Part shown: positions 51,243-61,300 of the stretch, in pieces | How the letters are laid out: the number at the start of each line of letters is the position of its first letter | How positions within the stretch are numbered: the stretch's first letter is position 1 | Source: an uncultured Eisenbergiella sp. | GTDB lineage: Bacteria; Bacillota; Clostridia; Lachnospirales; Lachnospiraceae | Direction of reading: 5' to 3' | DNA length: 64,000 nucleotides | Assembly: GCA_910585455.1 (NCBI GenBank) | Contig: CAJUEL010000007.1 | Span: 62,001 to 126,000, forward strand | The notes under the pieces: model-generated | The model's database searches: none | Told to the model about the DNA's origin: nothing | The model's input: the letters and a program-made list of their open reading frames with translations, nothing else | Position numbers and translations under genes: made by a program

Positions 51243-53051
51243 ATGAAGAGAAAAGAATATCCGAGACCGCAGTTTGTGCGCAGGGATTGGCTTAGCCTAA
51301 ACGGAACATGGGACTTTTCCTTTGATGATGAAAACCGTGCCGCCTCCGGGCATTGGGAGCAGGATTTTTGGCGGCCGGAACGCACCATCGAAGTGCCCTT
51401 TTGCTTCGAAAGCAGCTTAAGCGGCATCGGCGACACCTCCATCCATGACAGGGTTTTTTATAAAAGACGCTTTTCCCTGCCCGAAGAATGGAAGGGAAAA
51501 CGGATTCTGCTGCATTTTGAGGCGGTGGACTACCAGTGCAGGGTGTTCGTAAACGGCATGCTCTGCTGCGAGCACACCGGCGGAAACGTGGGCTTTTGCG
51601 TGGATATCACCGATTATCTGACGGATAAGGCGGAGCAATCTCTCGCCGTCGCCGTCTACGATCCCGCCCGGGATGAAACCATCCCCAGGGGCAAGCAGTT
51701 CTGGGAGGAAAAGAGCGCGAGCATCTGGTATACCCGCACCACCGGAATCTGGCAGAGCGTATGGCTGGAGCCCGTAAGCCCCCGCCATATTTCCCATGTG
51801 AAATTCACGCCCGATGTGGACCGGGATATGGTCACGCTGGAAGCAGAATTTTCCGCTTTTACAGAGGACATGTATCTGGAGGCAGAGATTTCCTTTCAGG
51901 GAGAGCCTGTCTGCCGGGACCGGTATCTGGTGAACAATCCAAACGTTTTTTGCCGCAGCATCCATCTGGCGGGAGACCATATTTTCCACAGCTCCGTCCA
52001 TGACGCCAAACGCCTGTGGAGCCCGGAAAATCCTGCCCTCTTCGATGTCACCCTCCGCCTGATCGCAGACGGGGAGATCACAGACACGGTGGAGAGCTAT
52101 TTCGGCATGCGCAAGATCCATACCAAAGACGGCATCACCTACTTAAACAACCGCCCCTACTATTTCAAGCTGGTTCTGGATCAGGGCTACTGGCCTGACG
52201 GCATTCTGACAGCGCCCTCAGACGAAGCCTTTGTGGAAGATATCCGGCTGATGAAGGAAATGGGCTTTAACGGCTGCAGAAAGCACCAGAAGGTGGAGGA
52301 CGCCCGGTTTTTATATCACGCCGACAAAATGGGGTTCCTCGTGTGGGGCGAAATGGCGTCCGCCTGCCTGTTCACGGAAAAAGGCGTCGCCGCCTATGCC
52401 AACGAATGGTTTGAGGTTCTGCGGCGGGATTACAGCCACCCCTCCATCGTCGCCTGGGTGCCCTTCAACGAAAGCTGGGCGGTTCCCAATATCGGTCTCA
52501 ATCCGTGTCAGCAGAACCAGTCCACCGGCATGTATTATCTGCTAAAGAGCCTGGACGCCACCCGGCTGGTCATCGGCAACGACGGCTGGGAGATGACCAA
52601 AAGCGATATCTGCGCCATCCACAATTATGCCCACGGTTCCATGGCAGAGCCGGAAAAGCAGGCATTTTTCAAACGGACCATGACCGATAAAAACATCCTG
52701 CTTTCCTGCACCCACGCGGGACGCAGCGTCTATGCCGAGGGCTATTCCTACGGCGGCGAGCCGATCCTCATCACGGAATGCGGCGGCATCAATTATAACC
52801 TGACGGAAACCGGCAACTGGGGCTACACCTGCGCTGTCAGTGAGGAGGATTTCTTAAAGCAGTACGAGCATGTGATCCGGACGATCCTCGAATCCGATCT
52901 GGTTTACGGCTTCTGCTACACGCAGCTGTCCGATGTGGAGCAGGAAACCAACGGACTGCTCACCCATGACCATGCGCCCAAATGCGATCCGGCGAAAATC
53001 CGGGAGATCAATTCCCGGTACCGGCATAATGTTATAGCTAATTCCCTGTAA
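51243..53051 (+). CDS. glycoside hydrolase family 2 protein
   Basis: A 602-residue enzyme: N-terminal sugar-binding jelly roll (LSLNGTWDFSFDDE, FVNGMLCCEHTGGN), immunoglobulin-like middle domain, and TIM barrel. The acid/base is the Glu in AWVPFNESW and the nucleophile the Glu in ILITECGG. GH2 includes beta-galactosidases, beta-glucuronidases and beta-mannosidases; YWPDGILTAPSDEAFVEDI points to the subgroup that often acts on plant oligosaccharides, but specificity is open. No signal peptide, so cytoplasmic. ATG 51243 is chosen for AAGGA nine bases upstream. Confidence 0.92.
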   Translation: MKRKEYPRPQFVRRDWLSLNGTWDFSFDDENRAASGHWEQDFWRPERTIEVPFCFESSLSGIGDTSIHDRVFYKRRFSLPEEWKGKRILLHFEAVDYQCRVFVNGMLCCEHTGGNVGFCVDITDYLTDKAEQSLAVAVYDPARDETIPRGKQFWEEKSASIWYTRTTGIWQSVWLEPVSPRHISHVKFTPDVDRDMVTLEAEFSAFTEDMYLEAEISFQGEPVCRDRYLVNNPNVFCRSIHLAGDHIFHSSVHDAKRLWSPENPALFDVTLRLIADGEITDTVESYFGMRKIHTKDGITYLNNRPYYFKLVLDQGYWPDGILTAPSDEAFVEDIRLMKEMGFNGCRKHQKVEDARFLYHADKMGFLVWGEMASACLFTEKGVAAYANEWFEVLRRDYSHPSIVAWVPFNESWAVPNIGLNPCQQNQSTGMYYLLKSLDATRLVIGNDGWEMTKSDICAIHNYAHGSMAEPEKQAFFKRTMTDKNILLSCTHAGRSVYAEGYSYGGEPILITECGGINYNLTETGNWGYTCAVSEEDFLKQYEHVIRTILESDLVYGFCYTQLSDVEQETNGLLTHDHAPKCDPAKIREINSRYRHNVIANSL

Positions 53052-53086
53052 AGTCAACAGCCCTGCTGCAGGCAGCCGGGCCATTT

Positions 53087-53125
53087 GCCCCCGAACGCGC
53101 ACCGATATGTTCGGGGGCTTTTTCT
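53087..53125 (+). terminator. intrinsic terminator of the GH43-GH2 operon
   Basis: GCCCCCGAAC (53087-53096) pairs perfectly with GTTCGGGGGC (53109-53118), followed by T5. Confidence 0.92.
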
Positions 53126-53134
53126 TTAAACTTA

Positions 53135-53164
53135 TTGCCGCTACGCGCCGCCATGTGCTATAAT
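53135..53164 (+). promoter_or_regulatory. promoter of the SUV3-like helicase gene
   Basis: TTGCCG (53135-53140), 18-base spacer, TATAAT (53159-53164) with upstream TG (extended -10). Confidence 0.6.
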
Positions 53165-53209
53165 TGTTCCACTTGCTGATGCAAATGATAACGCAATGGA
53201 GATAATCGG

Positions 53210-55384
53210 ATGATACAGAAAGAAAAACTGGCGGAATTTTATTTTACGCAATACAGGGATTGCGCCGGAAAGCTGAAAAAAAAGAATAACGATGGGAAAA
53301 AGTATTACCAGCAGCGGATCGTCCGCCTGATCGATGAGATGAAGGGATTTTCGGGTGAAAAGCTCAGTCAGCCCCATCTGGAGGAATTTCACCGGCAGAT
53401 ACGGAACATGGCATACTATGCCTTTCGGGAAAACAACCTGATCGCGATCATGCAGCTGCGGGATATTCTGATGGAGGAGCTGGTGCGCCTGGATCTGGAA
53501 AGCATGAAACCGGCGGAGCAGGAGCTGATCACCGCAAAATTCCTGGAATTTCTGCGCACCCAGCGCTCCTTCGAAATCTGCAAACGGACGCTGCGCAGCC
53601 TTTCCAAAAGCTATGCGGACACAGGGATCAGGGGGCAGATCATCGATATGGTCCCTTCCCGCCCGGAAACGGAATTTGCCCGCACGCGGGAAATGCGGCG
53701 GCATTTCATCCTGCATATCGGACCGACCAACTGCGGCAAGACCTACCACGCGCTGGAACGCTTAAAGCATGCGCAAAACGGCGTCTATCTGGGACCTCTG
53801 CGCCTGCTGGCGCTGGAGGTATATGAAAGGATGAAGGAAGCCCAGGTGCCCTGTACCATGCTCACAGGGGAAGAGCGCATCTACGAGGATAACAGCCGGG
53901 TCACCTCCTCCACCATCGAAATGCTGGATATTGAGCAGCCCTGCGATATCGCGGTCATCGATGAAGCGCAGATGATCGCCGACACAGAACGGGGACATTC
54001 CTGGACCCGCGCCATTCTGGGCGTGCAGGCGCAGGAAATCCATGTCTGCATGAGCCCCGCCGCGGAAAAGGTGGTCACGCATCTGATCAATCTGTGCGGC
54101 GACACCCTTGAAAGAAGACAATATGAAAGAAAAACCGCCCTGCTCTGTGAGGATACCCCCTTTGTTTTTCCGGATGACGTGCAGGACGGCGACGCCCTCA
54201 TCGTCTTTTCCAAACGCGCTGTATTGGATATCGCGGGCAGACTGGAAAGAGGCGGCATGAAGGTCAGCGTTATTTATGGAAGCCTCCCGCCGGAGATCCG
54301 CCGCCGCCAGATCCGGCTATTTTCAGAAAAGAAAACAAAGGTTGTCGTTTCCACGGACGCCATCGGCATGGGGCTGAACCTCCCCGTCAGAAGGATCGTT
54401 TTCGTGCAGACGCAAAAAACGGACGGAAAAGGCCGGCGTCCCCTTTTGACGACGGAAATCCGTCAGATCGCCGGACGTGCCGGGCGATACGGCATATATG
54501 ATACAGGCTATATCAATGCGGTGGGAGAGGATGGCCTTTCCTTCGTGCGCGGGCAGTTTTTGGCGGATGAGCCGGAGGTCTCCCATGTGAGCCTGGGCTT
54601 CCCCCAGATTCTTCTGGACATGGATGAACCGCTGGACGCCGTCCTGCAGATCTGGAAATCCGTAGAAACAGAACCTCCCTTTGAAAAAATCAGCGTGGAG
54701 GAGGTGCTTTTTCTATATGAAAGGGCATATCGGGACAGAAAGGAAATCGACGGCTTTGAGGACAAGCACATGCTCTACCGCATGCTGACCTGCTCCATCG
54801 ACATCAAGAACCGGGATATCGTGGACCTGTGGCTGTACTACTGCAAAACCTACACAGCCGACGTCTGCCTGCACTTCCCCTCCCTGATCATGTGCAGCGA
54901 TTCCGGACTGATGCGGTATGAAACCTTTTATAAAATGCTGGATCTGTATTATCAGTTTTCCACCCGTCTGGGAAAGGAAATCGATATAGATCGCCTTGAG
55001 AGGGAACGGGAAAAGACGGAAGAAACGATCATGCAGTTTCTTTCCAAAAACAAAAAGGAATATATCCGGAAATGCGAGCGCTGCGGCAGCATCCTGCCGC
55101 CCGGCGCCATGAGCAGGCTCTGCGATGATTGCTTCGCACAGCGGCGCAGCAATCCCGGCGGCATGCGCCCGGCAGGGCGAAAAAAATCCGGCGGGGCGAC
55201 GGGACCGGAATCAGGAAAGACCGGCAGCATGAACGGGGCGGGACAAAAACCGGGAAAATCCAGCAGCGCGGATATGCCTGTTGAAAAAAGCGCGGGCAGC
55301 AAAAAGCGGCGCAGGCGGCACAGACGGCAAAAGCCGCAGGCTGCTGAAATCCTGGAGCCACAGACGGCATCCGCCCTTCAATAG
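53210..55384 (+). CDS. SUV3-like DExH RNA helicase
   Basis: A 724-residue superfamily 2 helicase resembling mitochondrial SUV3. Residues 1-165 are a helical lead; Walker A is GPTNCGKTYHALERL (171-178 core), the exact form used by SUV3; then VYLGPLRLLALEVYERM, motif II IAVIDEAQMIAD (DEAQ), motif IV-V VIYGSLPPEIRRRQIRLF and VVVSTDAIGMGLNLPVRRIVF, motif VI QIAGRAGRYG. A SUV3-C-like helical part follows, then a four-cysteine zinc ribbon (CERCGSILPPGAMSRLCDDC) and a basic, disordered tail (KKRRRRHRRQK). SUV3 works in RNA decay with polynucleotide phosphorylase or RNase II-type partners; here an RNA role is inferred. Confidence 0.85.
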   Translation: MIQKEKLAEFYFTQYRDCAGKLKKKNNDGKKYYQQRIVRLIDEMKGFSGEKLSQPHLEEFHRQIRNMAYYAFRENNLIAIMQLRDILMEELVRLDLESMKPAEQELITAKFLEFLRTQRSFEICKRTLRSLSKSYADTGIRGQIIDMVPSRPETEFARTREMRRHFILHIGPTNCGKTYHALERLKHAQNGVYLGPLRLLALEVYERMKEAQVPCTMLTGEERIYEDNSRVTSSTIEMLDIEQPCDIAVIDEAQMIADTERGHSWTRAILGVQAQEIHVCMSPAAEKVVTHLINLCGDTLERRQYERKTALLCEDTPFVFPDDVQDGDALIVFSKRAVLDIAGRLERGGMKVSVIYGSLPPEIRRRQIRLFSEKKTKVVVSTDAIGMGLNLPVRRIVFVQTQKTDGKGRRPLLTTEIRQIAGRAGRYGIYDTGYINAVGEDGLSFVRGQFLADEPEVSHVSLGFPQILLDMDEPLDAVLQIWKSVETEPPFEKISVEEVLFLYERAYRDRKEIDGFEDKHMLYRMLTCSIDIKNRDIVDLWLYYCKTYTADVCLHFPSLIMCSDSGLMRYETFYKMLDLYYQFSTRLGKEIDIDRLEREREKTEETIMQFLSKNKKEYIRKCERCGSILPPGAMSRLCDDCFAQRRSNPGGMRPAGRKKSGGATGPESGKTGSMNGAGQKPGKSSSADMPVEKSAGSKKRRRRHRRQKPQAAEILEPQTASALQ

Positions 55385-55398
55385 TCAACGCTCAAATT

Positions 55399-55482
55399 GT
55401 TACTGTTCGCGTCGCCGCCAAATGCGGACTGGAGGGGCCAGGCCACTGGCAGTCCGTATTCGGCGGCGACGCGAACAGCAAC
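55399..55482. mobile_element. palindromic element, copy I (84 bp, 8-bp flanking repeat)
   Basis: GTTACTGTTCGCGTCGCCGC at the left and its complement at the right (ending GCGAACAGCAAC), with about 33-base arms around an 18-base loop. Flanks CTCAAATT (55391-55398) and CTCAAATC (55483-55490) agree at 7 of 8. The right flank includes the stop codon of the AAA gene. Confidence 0.75.
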
Positions 55483-55483
55483 C

Positions 55484-56707
55484 TCAAATCATCCACACCG
55501 GCACGATATAATTGTCCCGGTCAACCGCTCCAAGCCCTGGCTTCATGCAGATGACCGCGCCCTTCCCCCGGCGCACAGAGGCCCGGTCCAACAGGGCAAA
55601 TACTCTGGTCAGCTCTGTTCCAGGGTTAGCGGTCTTTTTAATCTCTATCGGATTTAAAATACCGTCATGCTCCAGCACGATATCAATTTCCTTCGCGTCC
55701 TTATCCCGATAATAATACAAATATGGCTCCTGCCCACAGTTGAGATATGTTTTCGCGATTTCGGACACCACATAATTTTCCAGCATCGCGCCGTTCATTG
55801 CGCCGTTTTCCAGAGTATCTACGCTGCTCCATTTCGTCAGATAACACACCAGCCCGGTATCATAAAAATACAGCTTTGGCGTTTTCACAAGCCGCTTGAG
55901 CAGATTATTGGAATAAGGATGCAGATAAAAAATGATTCCCAACGTTTCCAGAATACCAAGCCACGCTTTCGCCTGCGCCTGCGTGATATCCGCATCCTGC
56001 GCGATTTCCGATATATTCAGCATTTGGCTGCATCTGGCGGCAACGGCAGTGATGAAGCGAAGAAATTTCAGGGAATCGATTGTCTCCGATATTCCCCTCA
56101 CATCCCGCTCAATATATGTGGTAAGATAACTGCCATAAAAAATCCGGCTGTTGCTATATGCCCCACTGGCAATAGCCGGCATGGATCCTCTGTAAATCCT
56201 TTCAAAAATACCGTGCACATCGGCAAAATCCCGCTGCTTCTCCCGTCTGGACAACGCCTCCAGATCGACCCGGAACGGCTCCCCACTTTTCCTGCACAGC
56301 TCCGCCTGAGACAGAGAAACCATGGACAAAACCGCCGCCCTCCCGGCAAGAGATTCCTGCACGCCCCTCATCAATGGAAATGCCTGCGATCCCGTCAGCC
56401 AGAATGCTCCCGGCTCATGATGCCTGTCCACATAAATTTTGATATAAGTAAAAAGCTCCGGCGCATACTGTACCTCATCGATAAAAAGAGGCGGCTTATG
56501 CATCTGTAAAAAGAGCTCCGGATCATTTTTCGCCATATCCCTCTCGTGCAGATCATCCAGGGACACATAGCTCCGATCCGTGCCCTCCATCAGCCTCTGC
56601 AGCATCGTAGTCTTGCCGACCTGCCTCGGTCCGGTCAAAAGCAGCACCGGATACTCTCCCGTCACCTGCATCACTACCGATTCCAGATTTCTTGGAATAT
56701 AATTCAT
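55484..56707 (-). CDS. AAA_14/DUF4143 ATPase
   Basis: A 407-residue protein. Walker A GPRQVGKT (26-33), Walker B PLFIDEVQYAPELF, sensor FWLTGSQAF; the C-terminal DUF4143 part shows KEIDIVLEHDGILNPIEIKK, a restriction-endonuclease-like core. This large, often horizontally spread family in gut bacteria has no settled function. ATG 56707 has GGAGG seven bases upstream. A short palindromic element is inserted exactly at its end, preserving TGA. Confidence 0.9.
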   Translation of the reverse strand: MNYIPRNLESVVMQVTGEYPVLLLTGPRQVGKTTMLQRLMEGTDRSYVSLDDLHERDMAKNDPELFLQMHKPPLFIDEVQYAPELFTYIKIYVDRHHEPGAFWLTGSQAFPLMRGVQESLAGRAAVLSMVSLSQAELCRKSGEPFRVDLEALSRREKQRDFADVHGIFERIYRGSMPAIASGAYSNSRIFYGSYLTTYIERDVRGISETIDSLKFLRFITAVAARCSQMLNISEIAQDADITQAQAKAWLGILETLGIIFYLHPYSNNLLKRLVKTPKLYFYDTGLVCYLTKWSSVDTLENGAMNGAMLENYVVSEIAKTYLNCGQEPYLYYYRDKDAKEIDIVLEHDGILNPIEIKKTANPGTELTRVFALLDRASVRRGKGAVICMKPGLGAVDRDNYIVPVWMI

Positions 56708-56797
56708 TTCATGCGCCTCCATTTTCGGCTAATTTTTATTCTATTTAAATATTAGCCGAAAAAAGGCAGTTATGCAAGCGTTCATCTCTGCATTTTT

Positions 56798-57004
56798 TCA
56801 TAATATGAAATACAGGTTTATCCCGTACAGCAGCGCGATCCCCGGGATTCCCAGGATCCCGGTGGTCACAAAGCTCAGCAGATTAATTCCAATACTCCCC
56901 TGCAATCCTCTGTCCTGCAAAAATGAATTGATTAAAAAAACCGCAATCATGCCAAAAATTGCGCGCAGCATAAAATTGAGCAGAATTTCTGTTTTATTCT
57001 TCAT
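56798..57004 (-). CDS. BofA-like pro-sigma-K processing inhibitor family protein
   Basis: A 68-residue membrane protein with two hydrophobic segments (AIFGMIAVFLINSFL; INLLSFVTTGILGIPGIALLYGINLYFIL). The second matches the BofA signature N-x-x-x...TxGxLGxPGxxLL. In Bacillus BofA holds back the SpoIVFB protease during sporulation; in Clostridia its use is less clear. The neighbour encodes a YaaL-type protein, its usual genomic companion, here divergent. The ribosome site is weak (GGA). Confidence 0.75.
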   Translation of the reverse strand: MKNKTEILLNFMLRAIFGMIAVFLINSFLQDRGLQGSIGINLLSFVTTGILGIPGIALLYGINLYFIL

Positions 57005-57120
57005 AAAAATCCAGTAAACCGTATTGTTTTTCTAATATATGCTTTTCTTTTAAAATTCATGCATATTTTTTCCATTTCTGCCTATACTTTACTATAAATA
57101 TTTTTTAAGGGGAGACCTGC

Positions 57121-57426
57121 ATGAAATCCTATTTCAGCATCAGCCACCGTCCGGCGTCGAACGGTGCACCTCTCACTTATGATGAAAGCCTGCGCCTCGA
57201 TCTGGAGCTGGCGAAATGGGAAATGGAAAACGCCTACGCAGGCTTCGACTATGCCACCGATCCCGATATGATCGATTATTATATCTATAAGCTTAACGCT
57301 TCCATGAAGCGCTATAAATATCTGCTGGATAAATATTCCACATTAAAAAAAGAAGCATTTATTCCAGACAGGGAGGAATCCTCCGGCCTTCCCTCCATGC
57401 AGGAAGGCGCATTGCAGCTGCTATAG
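57121..57426 (+). CDS. YaaL-like DUF2508 protein
   Basis: A 101-residue protein with the DUF2508 core DESLRLDLELAKWEMENAYAGFDYATDPDMIDYYIYKLNASMKRYKYLL (residues about 21-69). The core pattern of FdyxtDPdxIDyxIYxLnAxxxRYxYL is diagnostic. A 30-residue C-terminal extension is of low complexity. Function unknown; yaaL lies beside bofA in Bacillus as here. GGGGAG is seven bases upstream of the ATG. Confidence 0.82.
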   Translation: MKSYFSISHRPASNGAPLTYDESLRLDLELAKWEMENAYAGFDYATDPDMIDYYIYKLNASMKRYKYLLDKYSTLKKEAFIPDREESSGLPSMQEGALQLL

Positions 57427-57430
57427 CCTG

Positions 57431-58284
57431 TTACAGGAATTCCCCCTCATGCTTTTTGAAAAAATCATAATAAAGGCGCACATTTTCCAGCTGCGTCCAG
57501 CGCTTTACATCCACGGGATTTTCATCCATATCATAGATCTTTGCGCCCCGCATGGAAAGCACAAAGGGGGAATGGGTGGAAATCACGAACTGACAGCCGT
57601 AAAAGCGGGCGGAATCCTCCAAAAACCGCACCAGCTCCAGCTGCCGCGCAGGGGCAAGGCTGTTTTCCGGCTCATCCAGCAGGTAGAGGGCGTTCTCCTT
57701 TATTTTTTCCGTAAAGTATAAAAAGGCGCTCTCTCCGTTGGAATGCTCCCGCACGTTGTCCATGAGATTTTTCCGCACAAACTTCGACTGCGTTTTGCTG
57801 CGCGCCAGATTCACCTTTTTTAAGCGTTCATAATCCTCCAGAGACCTAAAACGGAATTCGGAATATTTGGCGTCCAGATATTCCTCAAACAAATCCTCCC
57901 GTTTCTCATCGATGCCGTCATTTAACGCGCGCAGATCCAGCATGAAATCAAACACGTCGTCGCTGGTGATGATGCAGCTTTCCTTCGGCAGACGCCCCTG
58001 CACCTCTACCTCGCAATACTTCAAATAGTCCTCAAAAAATTGGAACGGTTAAACGGCGTCTGTCTGGAAAGCCCCAGCTTTTGCGCGATCACATTCAATG
58101 CCGTCGTCTTTCCGCAGCCGTTACCCCCATATAAAATGGTGACCGGTTCAAAATCGATCCGGGAAAAGCCGATTTTGGAAAGCACCTTGAAAGGATAATA
58201 GCTGTCATAGCAGGTCCTCTGAATGCGCAGTATAAAATCAAATTCCCTTCCGTCATCCGGAAACATGAACTCTGTCAGATACAT
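57431..58284 (-). pseudogene. AAA/SMC-like ATPase, frameshifted in a homopolymer
   Basis: The frame from ATG 58284 (MYLTEFMFPDDGREF) contains Walker A YGGNGCGKTTALNVIA and breaks after NRSNF; the frame ending at 57431 resumes with KYCEVEVQGRLPKES and carries signature and Walker B (LYLLDEPENSLAP) and FVISTHSPFVLSM. Restoring one base in the A6 run at 58034-58039 (T6 on the coding strand) joins them. Length 854 is one short of a multiple of three. It is an AAA_15/21-like ATPase of the overcoming-lysogenisation class in fold; role unknown. An assembly error in the run is possible. Confidence 0.8.
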
Positions 58285-58333
58285 CGCGTTCTTCCTCCAT
58301 TCCATCAGCCTGCATGTGTTCACCGGAATCCCG

Positions 58334-61300
58334 TCATGCAAAGCCCAGCCTTTTCAGCCGCAAAAGCTCCCTGCCAACATCCGCGTTTCCTTTCGGCGCA
58401 CAGGCTAACGCATGCTGAAACAGGCGCAGCGCCTCTTCATAATTTTTCTCCAGAAGAGCCAGCATGCCCTTGCACTCCCAGACCTCGGAGCAATCCGCCC
58501 GCCGGCACCATTGGCACCACTCGCTTTTTTCCATCCCGGCAACGCACTCCCGGGCCCTTTCAAATTCATTGGAATAGTAATACATGATAAATAAATGGTA
58601 CAAATGGGAACGCTCATTGCCGAAAGCATTTTTATACAGCTCTTCCGTGCTTTTTCCCAGATCGGCACAGCTTTTATATTCCTTTTCCAGGCTCCTCCAG
58701 AACATTTCCTGATGCTTTTTCATCTGGTCTGTTTTCCCGAGACGGAAACGGCATTTCATGATTTCCTCCAGGGCAGAGCGATACTCAGACTGGTCCATCT
58801 CTGCGCCGCTTCTCAACACCTGCTTTAACGCTTTCTGGAAAAAAATCAGCCCGTTTTCATCATCCAGCAAATGATTTGCATAGGAGAATCCCAGCTGCAT
58901 GTAAGCGCGCCGTCTTCCTTCCACATTTTCCGCCGGTCCGTTTCCGGAAAGAAGCTTTTCCGCTTCCCGGTTTTTCTCTGCCAGTTCTTCGGGGGACAGA
59001 TAGTTTTCATAAAGATCAAGCAAATCCTCAATGCGCTCGCCCTCCCGCTCCCAGCTGTCACAGACATAGCTATCCAGCCCTGTGCCGCCGTAAATCTGCC
59101 GGATTATCTCCAGCGCTTCCTCATATTTTCCCTGCCAGATGTAAAAATGCTTGATACGGTCCAGATTTTTCTGGCGCTGCTTATCCGTTTTGAGCTGGGA
59201 CAACGTCTTTAAAAACCATGCCACGCCGCCCTCATAGTCCTTTTTCTCACAATAGTACTCATAAATGCGGGTATAGCCATAGGCATAATCCCGTCCGCCC
59301 TCCAGCTCGACCTCGATGCCCTTTTGATAGCATTCATAGCCTTCCTCCGGCCGTTTGAGCATGTCCAGAAGAAAGCCCTTCTGTCCCCAGTTTCTTGCCA
59401 GCGGGCTTTTCTCCAGCGCACGGGTGATCTCATCCAGCGCCGTTTCATACTCCCGCAGTCCTGCGTGAAGGTCGGACGCCTGCCAAAGCTCCCGCGGCGT
59501 TTCCCCGAATTTTTCGTTTTGCTCCCGCAGATACCGCAGCGCCTCCTGACAATATTCCAGCTGGGAGGTTTCGTTGAATTTCCAGCGCAGCCGCCACACG
59601 ACCCGCCATCTGAAATCCGATTCCTCCGGGTCCTTTTCGGCGGCGCGTTTGAAATACGAAAGCGCCTCATCCCACTGCTCGAATTCCTCATGACAGCGGG
59701 CGATATAAAAGTACATCCATGCGAAATCCAGCCCGCGCTGCTCGCACAGCTTCATATGCTCATAGCATTTCTTCGCGTCGTCCCGGTATTCCAGATAAAA
59801 GCGCCCCAGAAAATACCGGTTTCTGTCGGTATCGGCAAGCTCCACGGCGCGCACCGCCCATTCCTCCATCCCGTCCACCGTCTGGAAGTCCTCTGCCCTG
59901 CCGTCGTCCTGTATGAAGCACCGCTGCAAATACGCCTCCGCCTTATCCTCATCCGGCGCATTCTGTTCCTCCAGCTTGGCAATCACCCGTGCCGCATAGT
60001 CATCCGCTTCCTTTAACGTTTCCTCGTCCGTCGCCAGACGCCGCATGACCTCCACCTTTTTTAAGCTCAGATAAAAGCTCTCCACTCCCGCATCCTGCGC
60101 CTGGTCGAGGATGTGCTTCGCATCCTTATATTGCCGGTAGGCGAGAAAGACCCGCAGCGCCCGCTCATAGATCTCGGGCTTGCCCGCGTAAATATTTTTG
60201 GCGTCGTAAAAGGCGTCCACGACCTCCTGCGCCTTTCCCAGCTCCTCATATGCCTCCTGCGCATAAAAATATGCCCAGAAAAAGCCGTCATCCAGCTCCT
60301 TCATCCGCGCGCAGCTCTCCGCCATCCGCTCATATTCATGAATTTCCCGCAAAAAGAGCGTTTTCGCCATCAGAAAATCCATTTCCTTCGGCTGGCGCAT
60401 GACAGCTTCCTCGATCGCCCTTCCGCCCGCCTCCCGATACTGCGCCGCTTCCTCCGAATCCTTATCCTCCAGCGCGCCATACAGCATCTGATATGCTTTC
60501 CCTTCCAGCTTGAAGGTCTGCGCCATCCGGTACTGGTCCTCGTCGGAAAGCATGGTCTCGTCAAACGCAGCGTCCGGCTTTGCATCCTCTGCCGCTTCTC
60601 TCAAAATGCAGGCGCGCCATTGCCGCGCCTGCTCCATGCCCTCCCATGCCAGGTCGCTTTCCAGCGCCATGATCGTTTTTGCCCAATGACATTCCGACGT
60701 ATCCGCCTCCAGCACCGGATGCGCCGCAAAAAATTCCCAGCCCTCCCTGGAGCGTCCTGTCTGGATCATGCACCAGGCCAGCCGGATCCCTTCCTCCTCC
60801 GTCAGTTCTTCCGCTCTCTCTCCGGCGTACACCTCTATCAGCTTTTCGTTGATTTGGTTTAACAGATCGCCCGCCGCCTGGGTATTATAGATCCGGATGG
60901 CGCGCAGCGCGTTCTCCCGCGCCTTGAGCATGTCCTCCTGCTTCATGTAATATTCCGCCAGCTTTAAGGATGCCGTATAACAGCGCTCGTCGCTTAAGTT
61001 TTCCTGCTCCAGCGCTTTCTCATAGGCCTGCACCGCCTCCTGCTCCTGACCGCACCGATACAGAAGATTGGCTCCCGCCATGAGGATATGGATGTCCTCC
61101 TTATCCTCCTCCCACAAAGCGCAGACAGCCGTTTGCGCCTCCTCCTGATTTCCCAGCGCGAGGGCGACCTTCGCCTTTTCCATCGCAAGCCAGGGATGGG
61201 AAATATGCAGGGATTCCAAAAATGCCACCTCCTGCGCCATTTCCTTTTCCCAGGCAGCCCTGTCCTGCGGCGCTTCCGTGCCGGTCAGATTGGTAAGCGC

